45,147 bases of DNA from an uncultured Magnetospirillum sp. (GTDB lineage Bacteria > Pseudomonadota > Alphaproteobacteria > Rhodospirillales > Magnetospirillaceae), in assembly GCF_903853455.1 (NCBI RefSeq), contig NZ_CAINTR010000119.1:1-45147 (forward strand), in the 5' to 3' direction. The notes beneath the pieces were generated by a model that saw nothing but the letters and a program-made list of their open reading frames with translations, did not search any database and had not been told where the DNA came from. A program made the position numbers and the translations under genes. Position 1 is the first letter of the stretch, and the number at the start of each line of letters is the position of its first letter. Shown here piece after piece: positions 27,121 through 33,372 of this stretch.

Positions 27121-28893
27121 ATGACGAAGGACCGACCCATGGACCGACGGGAGATGGCGGAGGCGGCGCGGGCCTGGATCGAGCGGGCGGCACCGCCGGA
27201 CATGGCGGCCCCGCTCGGCGCCAGCGTCGCGGACTGGGAGTGCGGCACCCTTCCGCCATCCGCGTTGTGGCGCCATCTGAGCCGGCGATTCGCCTCGGTG
27301 GGGCTGTTGGACCCCGCCCGCGAGGCTGGCCGCCATGCCATGGCCGAAGCCCCCGACGAGCCCCTGCTTTGTGCCGAACAGGCCCGGCTGGAACTGGCGG
27401 CCGGAGCGGACGAGACGGCGCGCGCCCTGGCCGAGGCCATCCCCGCTACCCATGCGTCCTACTTCGACGCGCTGCTGGTCCTGGGCGAACTCTCGCCCGA
27501 ACCGGACCCCGACTTGGCCGCCGAGATCACCGCCTTCCTGCTCGCCCGGCCGCATTGGGCGGAGGAGCACGACCAGGGCCTCGGCCTGCTGCGCCGCTGG
27601 GGCGGGTCCGAATCCGCCATGGCCACTGGCTTTCTGGTCGCCTGGATGAAGGCCCACGGTCTCGCTCCGGCGCCGCTGACGCAACTGGCGCAGATCCTGC
27701 TGGAGGCCGGAGCGTACCAGCAGGCCGGCCCCATCCTGGATAATCTGTGGCGATCCAGCGCGGAAGAACTGGCCCCGCTGATCGGCCCCGCCGCCGCGTC
27801 CTTCCCGGAGGATCCCGAGGCCGACGCCGAATTGTGCCGCCGTGTCCGCGCGGCGCTGGCCCTGCCCGAGGAGGAGTTGGCGCTTCATCCCCTGCCGACC
27901 GCCTCGGGGGAATTGCCCGAGCGGGTGCTCTATGTGGGCCCCGCCATGACCGGGGTCAGCCCGTCCTTTCCCAACGATCTGGCCGAGCATCTGGGCAAGG
28001 CCGCCATGGCCGCCGGCCGCGTGCTGGAGCTTTATTCCGATGCCGCCGTCACCGGCCCCAGCCGCATGCGCATCTCCGACGAGGCCCGCGCCCGGCGGAT
28101 CGACGCCCTGGCCGACCATCTCCGGACTCATCGGCCGCAGGTGATGATCCTCGATTGCGGCTGGTCGCCCAAGCGGGGCGACCTCGACCCCCAGACCCTG
28201 GCGCGGATCAAGGCCGAGACCGGACTCCGCCTGCTCTGCCTGTTCCGCGACGCCCAGGCCCCCAGCCTCTCCCTGATCCGCCATTGGGCCACGGCGGCCG
28301 ACGGCATCGTCCTGTTCGATCCGCTGTCGCCGGTGTTCGAAGCGGGCAACGCCGACCTTGCCGCCAAGACGCTGATCATCCCCGTGCCGGCCGCCCCCCT
28401 CCCGGAGACACAGCAGCCGCCCCGCCACGGCCTGACTTTCATCGGCGGCCTGGGTCAGATCCACCGCCCCATCCTGATCGGCGGCCTGCTCACTGCCGGC
28501 ATCGACTTCACCGCCGTCATCGGCGAGATGCGCCGGCGGCGGGCTCCCGACCTCGAATCCTACGCCGCCCTGCTGGCCGACAGCCGCGCCGTCCTCAACA
28601 TCGCCGTCCATCACCAGGACCAGCGCCTGATCACCGGCCGGATCTGGGAGACCATCGCCGCCGGCGGATTGCTGCTGGAACAGGCCGGCAGCGGCATCAC
28701 CACCTTCTTCACCCCCTATCGCCACTACCTGCCCTGGGGTGGCATCGCCGATATCGTCCAGGCCTGCCGCTTCCTGGAACGCCACGACGACCTGCGCCGC
28801 GCCATGATCGCTTCGGCCCGCGACTGGTCCGCCCGCCACTATGCCCCGGACAAGGTCTGGCAAGCCTTGATGTCCCTGGCAAATCCCGCTTGA
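27121..28893 (+). CDS. Glycosyltransferase-like protein with helical-repeat N-terminus
   Basis: This protein is about 590 aa. An alternative start at 27139 has a better-spaced GAAGGA. Residues 1-250 are Ala/Leu/Glu-rich paired helices that look like degenerate tetratricopeptide repeats. From about 265 (ERVLYVGPAMTGVSPSFPNDL) the protein resembles GT-B proteins. The end, GRIWETIAAGGLLLEQAGSG followed by YLPWGGIADIVQACRFL, is like the C-terminal domain of family-1/CgeB-like glycosyltransferases, which binds the sugar nucleotide. The acceptor is unknown; protein or surface-polysaccharide glycosylation is a guess. It ends just before the FitA/VapB promoter. Confidence 0.6.
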   Translation: MTKDRPMDRREMAEAARAWIERAAPPDMAAPLGASVADWECGTLPPSALWRHLSRRFASVGLLDPAREAGRHAMAEAPDEPLLCAEQARLELAAGADETARALAEAIPATHASYFDALLVLGELSPEPDPDLAAEITAFLLARPHWAEEHDQGLGLLRRWGGSESAMATGFLVAWMKAHGLAPAPLTQLAQILLEAGAYQQAGPILDNLWRSSAEELAPLIGPAAASFPEDPEADAELCRRVRAALALPEEELALHPLPTASGELPERVLYVGPAMTGVSPSFPNDLAEHLGKAAMAAGRVLELYSDAAVTGPSRMRISDEARARRIDALADHLRTHRPQVMILDCGWSPKRGDLDPQTLARIKAETGLRLLCLFRDAQAPSLSLIRHWATAADGIVLFDPLSPVFEAGNADLAAKTLIIPVPAAPLPETQQPPRHGLTFIGGLGQIHRPILIGGLLTAGIDFTAVIGEMRRRRAPDLESYAALLADSRAVLNIAVHHQDQRLITGRIWETIAAGGLLLEQAGSGITTFFTPYRHYLPWGGIADIVQACRFLERHDDLRRAMIASARDWSARHYAPDKVWQALMSLANPA

Positions 28894-28931
28894 GATCCTG
28901 TCGGCCCCACTGCTATCATTCTTGATAGCAG
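28890..28931 (+). promoter_or_regulatory. Promoter and palindromic operator of the toxin-antitoxin genes
   Basis: CTGCTATCA (28910-28918) and TGATAGCAG (28923-28931) form a perfect inverted repeat with a 4-base centre, 13 bases before the antitoxin ATG. A -10-like TATCAT (28914-28919) lies inside it, with TTGAGA at 28890-28895 as a possible -35 at 18-base spacing. Such a palindrome over the -10 is how FitA/VapB-type ribbon-helix-helix antitoxins autorepress. Confidence 0.7.
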
Positions 28932-28943
28932 CAGGAGGCGGCC

Positions 28944-29174
28944 ATGGGGTCCGTGCTTATCCGTAACCTTGACGACGCGGTCATCGACACCTTCCGAACC
29001 AAGGCGGAATTGAACGGCCGCTCGTTGGAGTCGGAACTGCGCGAGGCGCTGAAGCTGACCGCCCCCCTGACCGGCGACCAGAAGCGGGCGCTGATCGAGC
29101 GGGCGCGGATCACCCTTCCGGCCGGCAGTCCGGACAGCACCGACCTTATTCGCGAGGACCGTGACAGCCGATGA
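28944..29174 (+). CDS. FitA/VapB-like ribbon-helix-helix antitoxin
   Basis: This 76-aa protein has an N-terminal ribbon-helix-helix (SVLIRNLDDAVIDTFRTKAE then NGRSLESELREALK), as in FitA-like antitoxins, and a charged, flexible C-terminus that would wrap the PIN toxin. AGGAGG lies 5 bases before the ATG. It overlaps the toxin gene by 4 bases (ATGA). A palindrome just upstream is the likely operator. It should neutralise the neighbouring toxin and repress the operon. Confidence 0.88.
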   Translation: MGSVLIRNLDDAVIDTFRTKAELNGRSLESELREALKLTAPLTGDQKRALIERARITLPAGSPDSTDLIREDRDSR

Positions 29175-29575
29175 GTCTGGTGATCGACGCCAGTGTCGCC
29201 ATGAAATGGCTGGTGGAGAGCGAGGGCTCCGACCGGGCGCAGGCGCTGGTCGGCTCCGACGCGCTGGTGGCTCCCGATCTGATCCTCGCGGAGGTAGCCA
29301 ACGCCTTGTGGCGCTATTCCGCCGGTGGCCTGCTGGCCCGGACGGCGGGGGAGGCTGCCATCATGGTGTTGCAACGAACTCTCGACCGAACCTATCCCCT
29401 GGCCCCCATGACCGCCGACGCCTATTGCGTGGCGGGCGAGTTGGGGCACCCGGCCTATGACTGCTTTTATCTGGTTCTCGCCCGGACCCTGGACAGCCTG
29501 GTGTGGACCGCCGACCGGCGACTGGCGGCGAAGGTGGCCGGCACCCCCTGGCAGAACCGCGTGAGGCTGCTCTGA
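29171..29575 (+). CDS. VapC/FitB-like PIN-domain toxin
   Basis: This 134-aa PIN-domain ribonuclease has acidic residues D6 (VIDAS), E41 (LILAEVAN), D97 (HPAYDCFY) and D115 (WTADRRL), the complete set expected to bind Mg2+. VapC-like toxins cut tRNA, rRNA or mRNA; the target here is unknown. Its TGA overlaps the xerC ATG (TGATG), which is unusual and could tie core genes to this toxin-antitoxin unit. Confidence 0.9.
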   Translation: MSLVIDASVAMKWLVESEGSDRAQALVGSDALVAPDLILAEVANALWRYSAGGLLARTAGEAAIMVLQRTLDRTYPLAPMTADAYCVAGELGHPAYDCFYLVLARTLDSLVWTADRRLAAKVAGTPWQNRVRLL

Positions 29576-30519
29576 TGCCCCCCACCCCCATTCATTTCGC
29601 GGCGGACGCCGATCTGGCCAAGGCGGTGGCGTCGTGGCGGCAATGGCTGGAGGGCGAGAAGCGCGCCTCGGCCCATACCCTGGATGCCTATGGCCGCGAT
29701 CTCGCCGCCTTCCTCGGCTTCCTCGCCGAGCATCTCGGGGCCGAACCCGATCTGGCCGCCCTGACCGGGCTGGGGGCCGGCGACTTCCGCGCCTTCCTGG
29801 CGCGGCGCTCCGGCGACGGGCTGGGGCGCGCCTCGCTGGCCCGCACCATGTCGACGCTGCGGGGCTTCTTCCGCTTTCTCGACCGCTTCGATCTGGTCCA
29901 CAACCCGGCGCTGAAGGCGGTGAAATCACCGCGTCCGCCCAAATCGGTGCCCAAGCCGCTGGCCGCCGACGAGGCCATGGAGACCCTGGCCACCGCCGCC
30001 GAGATGCATGACGAGCCCTGGCTGGCGGCGCGCGACGTCGCCTTGTTCACCCTGCTCTACGGTGGAGGCCTGCGCCTGGGCGAGGCGCTGGGGCTGAAGC
30101 GCCGCGACGCGCCCAAGGCCGATGCCATGGTGATCACCGGCAAGGGGCGGAAGCAGCGGGTGGTGCCGATCCTGCCGGTGGTGCGGGACGCCATCGCCGA
30201 TTATCTGCGCCAGCTTCCCTATCCATCCGATCCCACCGACCCGCTGTTCCTGGGGGCACGCGGCGGGCCGCTCAATCCCGGCGTGGTCCAACGCCAGATG
30301 CGCCGGCTGCGCCAACTGCTGGGCCTGGCCGATACGGCGACGCCACACGCGCTGCGCCACAGCTTCGCCACCCACCTGCTGGCCGGCGGTGGCGATCTGC
30401 GCACCATCCAGGAATTGCTGGGCCATGCCTCGCTGTCCACCACCCAGCGCTACACCGAAGTGGACGCCGCCCACCTCACCGCCGTCTATCGCGACGCCCA
30501 TCCGAGGGCCAAGGGATGA
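29575..30519 (+). CDS. xerC: Tyrosine recombinase XerC
   Basis: This 314-aa enzyme has an N-terminal SAM-like domain (SWRQWLEGEKRASAHTLDAYGRDL) and a catalytic domain with R167 (GGLRLGE), K190, H258 and R261 (HALRH), H284 (LLGH) and nucleophile Y293 (TTQRYTE). With XerD it resolves chromosome dimers at dif. The start at 29575 overlaps the toxin stop. Its own stop overlaps the tsaE start (ATGA). The full length contrasts with the 188-aa recombinase at 3016-3582. Confidence 0.92.
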   Translation: MPPTPIHFAADADLAKAVASWRQWLEGEKRASAHTLDAYGRDLAAFLGFLAEHLGAEPDLAALTGLGAGDFRAFLARRSGDGLGRASLARTMSTLRGFFRFLDRFDLVHNPALKAVKSPRPPKSVPKPLAADEAMETLATAAEMHDEPWLAARDVALFTLLYGGGLRLGEALGLKRRDAPKADAMVITGKGRKQRVVPILPVVRDAIADYLRQLPYPSDPTDPLFLGARGGPLNPGVVQRQMRRLRQLLGLADTATPHALRHSFATHLLAGGGDLRTIQELLGHASLSTTQRYTEVDAAHLTAVYRDAHPRAKG

Positions 30520-30971
30520 CCCTCACCCTCGCCGACGAGGCCGCCACGCGGCGGCTGGGAGAACGCTTGGCGGACCGGGTCCGGCCCGGCGACGTCATCG
30601 CCCTGTGGGGAACCCTGGGAACCGGCAAGAGTACCCTGGCGCGAGCCTTCATCCGGGCGCTGACCAGCCCCGACGAGGAGGTGCCCAGCCCCACCTTCAC
30701 CCTGGTGCAGCAATACGAGTGCGATTCCGGCCTGATCTGGCATTTCGACCTCTACCGGCTGGAAAAGCCCGACGACGCTCTGGAGCTGGACATCGAGGAG
30801 GCCTTCGCCGACGGCATCTGCCTGATCGAATGGCCCGACCAACTCGGCCGCCACCTGCCCAAGCGCCGGCTTGACGTCCGCCTGGAAACCGGCGATGCCG
30901 AGGGCGAACGCCGCGTGACCCTGACCGCCCATGGCATTTGGGCCGACCATATGGGAGATTTGACGGAATGA
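30516..30971 (+). CDS. tsaE: tRNA t6A biosynthesis ATPase TsaE
   Basis: This 151-aa P-loop protein has Walker A GTLGTGKST (in ALWGTLGTGKSTLARAFI), VPSPTFTLVQQYE and HFDLYRLEKPDDALELDIEE. It works with TsaB, TsaC and TsaD to make threonylcarbamoyladenosine at position 37 of ANN-decoding tRNAs. It overlaps xerC upstream and amgK downstream by ATGA junctions. TsaE-AmgK-MurU-AddB-AddA is a familiar order in alphaproteobacteria. Confidence 0.95.
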   Translation: MTLTLADEAATRRLGERLADRVRPGDVIALWGTLGTGKSTLARAFIRALTSPDEEVPSPTFTLVQQYECDSGLIWHFDLYRLEKPDDALELDIEEAFADGICLIEWPDQLGRHLPKRRLDVRLETGDAEGERRVTLTAHGIWADHMGDLTE

Positions 30972-31960
30972 ACCCGCGTGAGACCCTGATTCAGGGTTTT
31001 CTCCACGAGGCCGGCTGGGGAAGTGCCCAACGCGGCCGGCTGGCCGGCGACGCCAGCTTTCGCCATTACGACCGCCTGAGCCGCGACGGCGAGCCGGCGG
31101 TGCTGATGGACGCGCCGCCGCCCCAGGAGGACGTGCGCCCCTTCGTGCGGGTCGCCCGTCATTTGGAGGAGCTGGGCCTGTCGGCGCCCCGGCTGCTGGC
31201 GGTGGACGAGACCAACGGCTTGCTGCTGCTGGAAGACCTGGGCGACGCCACCTATACAAGGCTGCTGGCCAACGGCCATGACGAGGACGCACTCTACGCG
31301 CTGGCCACCGACGTGCTGGCCGAGATCGCGGCGCGTCCCGACGCCGTCTTCGCCGGCCTGCCGCCCTATGACGATGACCGCCTGCTGACCGAGGCCACCC
31401 TGCTGACCGACTGGTACATGCCGGCGGTGCTGGGCCGCGACACGTCCGCCGAGGCACGGGCCGAGTACGCCGATATCTGGCGCAAGCTGTTCCCGGTGGC
31501 CCGGCTGGTCCCCGACACGCTGGTGCTGCGCGACTTCCACGTGGACAACCTGATGCTGCTGGACCGTCCCGGCCTGGCGGCCTGCGGGTTACTCGACTTC
31601 CAGGACGCGGTGGCGGGACCGGCCACCTACGACCTGATGAGCCTGCTGGAGGACGCGCGGCGCGACATCGACCCGCTGCTGATCGAGCGCATGAAGCAGC
31701 GCTGGCTGAAACGCTTCCCCGCCCTCGACCGCGCCGTGTTCGAGGCGTCGTGGGCGGTGATGGCGGCCCAGCGCCATGCCAAGGTCATCGGCATCTTCAC
31801 TCGGCTGTGCCTGCGCGACGGCAAGCCCGGCTACCTCGTCCACATCCCCCGGGTGTGGCGGCTGCTGGAGAACGCGTGCCGCCATCCGGTGCTGGCCGAG
31901 TTGGGCCGCTGGCTCGACCGCCATATGCCGCGCGAGCAAAGAGGAGTGCCCAACCCATGA
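30968..31960 (+). CDS. amgK: Sugar kinase AmgK-like (MurNAc/GlcNAc kinase)
   Basis: This 330-aa aminoglycoside-phosphotransferase-fold kinase has LAGDASFRHYDRL (nucleotide loop), LLLEDLGDATYTRLL, LRDFHVDNLMLLD (catalytic loop) and CGLLDFQDAVAGPATYDLMSLL (metal site). AmgK phosphorylates the anomeric carbon of recycled N-acetylmuramic acid. The adjacent murU, which uses the product, strongly supports this assignment. The start overlaps tsaE and the end overlaps murU. Confidence 0.85.
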   Translation: MNPRETLIQGFLHEAGWGSAQRGRLAGDASFRHYDRLSRDGEPAVLMDAPPPQEDVRPFVRVARHLEELGLSAPRLLAVDETNGLLLLEDLGDATYTRLLANGHDEDALYALATDVLAEIAARPDAVFAGLPPYDDDRLLTEATLLTDWYMPAVLGRDTSAEARAEYADIWRKLFPVARLVPDTLVLRDFHVDNLMLLDRPGLAACGLLDFQDAVAGPATYDLMSLLEDARRDIDPLLIERMKQRWLKRFPALDRAVFEASWAVMAAQRHAKVIGIFTRLCLRDGKPGYLVHIPRVWRLLENACRHPVLAELGRWLDRHMPREQRGVPNP

Positions 31961-32658
31961 TGATCCATCGCGCCATGGTTCTCGCCGCCGGTCTGGGCCT
32001 GCGCATGCGCCCGATCACGCTCTCTACCCCCAAGCCGCTGGTCACGGTGGCCGGGCGCACCATGCTGGACCGGGCGCTGGACCACCTCGCCATCGCCGGC
32101 GTCCAGGAGATGGTGGTCAACACCCATTGGCTGGCCGACAGCATCAAGGAGCATCTGGCCGACCGCTCCGATATTTCGCTGTCCCACGAGGAGGAATTGC
32201 TGGAGACCGGCGGCGGCGTCGCCCACGCCCTGCCGCTGCTGGGGCACGAGCCGTTCTACGTGGTCAACAGCGACATCATCTGGACCGACGGCCCCACCCC
32301 GGCGCTTCGGCGTTTGGCGACGGCATGGCGGGACGCCGATATGGACGCGCTGTTGCTGCTGCAACCGACCCGGACCGCCGTGGGCTATGAGGGCAAGGGC
32401 GACTTCTTCATCAACGGCAACGACACCCTGCGCCGCCGAGGCGAAGCCGAGGCCGCGCCGTTGTTGTTCTCCGGCGTCCAGATCCTCCATCCTCGGTTGT
32501 TCGAGGCCAGCCCATCGGGTAAGTTCTCCCTGAACGTGCTGTACGACCGCGCCCTGGCCGAGGGCCGCCTGTTCGGTCTGGTCCACGACGGCGGCTGGTT
32601 CCATGTGGGCACCCCCGAAGCCTTGCCCGAGGTCGAAGGATTGTTGTTGGAGAAGTGA
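31957..32658 (+). CDS. murU: N-acetylmuramate 1-phosphate uridylyltransferase MurU
   Basis: This 233-aa sugar nucleotidyltransferase has AMVLAAGLGLRMRPIT (nucleotide-binding signature), STPKPLV, LLETGGGVAHALPLLG, VVNSDIIW and WFHVGTPE. It converts MurNAc-1-phosphate to UDP-MurNAc in peptidoglycan recycling, bypassing the fosfomycin target MurA. Overlap with amgK (ATGA) indicates a shared message. The gene ends 5 bases before an inverted-repeat element that separates it from addB. Confidence 0.88.
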   Translation: MMIHRAMVLAAGLGLRMRPITLSTPKPLVTVAGRTMLDRALDHLAIAGVQEMVVNTHWLADSIKEHLADRSDISLSHEEELLETGGGVAHALPLLGHEPFYVVNSDIIWTDGPTPALRRLATAWRDADMDALLLLQPTRTAVGYEGKGDFFINGNDTLRRRGEAEAAPLLFSGVQILHPRLFEASPSGKFSLNVLYDRALAEGRLFGLVHDGGWFHVGTPEALPEVEGLLLEK

Positions 32659-32663
32659 ATCGG

Positions 32664-32790
32664 GACACGAATGAACACGAATAAGGTCGAATATCTTTCC
32701 CTGTCGGCGCCGCGCGCTCACGGCGGTGACTTACTGGCGGAGACGCTGAGACCGTATAATTATTCGATCTTATTCGTGTTCATTCGTGTC
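32664..32790. repeat. Palindromic repeat, copy 1 (127 bp)
   Basis: The 29-base left arm (32664-32692, begins GACACGAATGAACACGAAT) matches the reverse complement of the right arm (32762-32790) with one mismatch. The 69-base core differs from the other copies. The element starts 5 bases after the murU stop and lies immediately upstream of the GxxExxY gene. It would fold as one long hairpin in RNA. Confidence 0.92.
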
Positions 32791-32815
32791 TGAATCCTTA
32801 TAGGCAGGAGCCCCG

Positions 32816-33190
32816 ATGGACATCGATCCCGCCCAGGACAGCTTGACCAACCTCGTCGTCGGCGCCGCCTTCGAGGTGTCCAACGTCCTCGGCCACGGTT
32901 TCCTGGAGGTCATCTACCGCCGGGCGCTGGTCAAGGAGCTACGGCTTCGTGGCGTCGATGTCCAAGAGGAAGTCCGTCTGCCGGTGTCCTACAAGGGCGA
33001 CGAGATCGGAGTCTATCAGGCGGATCTCGTGGTCGCCGATTGCGTGGTGGTGGAACTCAAGGCGGTCGAGAAACTGGCCCAAGCCCATGTCGGGCAGGTG
33101 CTGAACTACCTGCGGGCCAGCGGTCTTAGGGTCGGCATGCTGCTTAATTTCGGCCAGCCGAAGGTGGAGTTCCGACGGGTGCTGCTTTAG
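32816..33190 (+). CDS. GxxExxY family protein (PD-(D/E)XK-like)
   Basis: This 124-aa protein has GFLEVIY at 28-34 (the GxxExxY signature) and a D70...E80-L-K82 pattern (YQADLVVADCVVVELK) followed by QVLNY. That is the layout of a PD-(D/E)XK nuclease core; the family is grouped with PDDEXK_3. No experimental function is known to me. It sits between copies 1 and 2 of a palindromic repeat and interrupts the usual murU-addB junction, so the gene plus repeats look like an inserted cassette. GCAGGAG lies just before the ATG. Confidence 0.88.
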   Translation: MDIDPAQDSLTNLVVGAAFEVSNVLGHGFLEVIYRRALVKELRLRGVDVQEEVRLPVSYKGDEIGVYQADLVVADCVVVELKAVEKLAQAHVGQVLNYLRASGLRVGMLLNFGQPKVEFRRVLL

Positions 33191-33211
33191 CGCGGAAGCG
33201 ATAGAAATTAG

Positions 33212-33339
33212 GACACGAATGAACACGAATAAGGTCGAATTCTTTTTCGTCTCGACGCTATGTGGTCACGGCGAAGCCGGAGACGCTGGATAGTTAAAAT
33301 ACTTATTCTTATTCGATCTTATTCGCGTTCATTCGTGTC
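33212..33339. repeat. Palindromic repeat, copy 2 (128 bp)
   Basis: The left arm at 33212-33240 is identical to that of copy 1. The right arm is 33311-33339, with one extra change (TTCGCGTTC). The core (70 bases) contains a smaller GTCTC/GAGAC inverted pair. It lies 21 bases after the GxxExxY stop and 33 bases before addB, in the same orientation as copy 1. Both copies are followed by TGAATCCTT. Confidence 0.92.
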
Positions 33340-33372
33340 TGAATCCTTTTTTCCTCTAGCGAGAAAGCAGGG

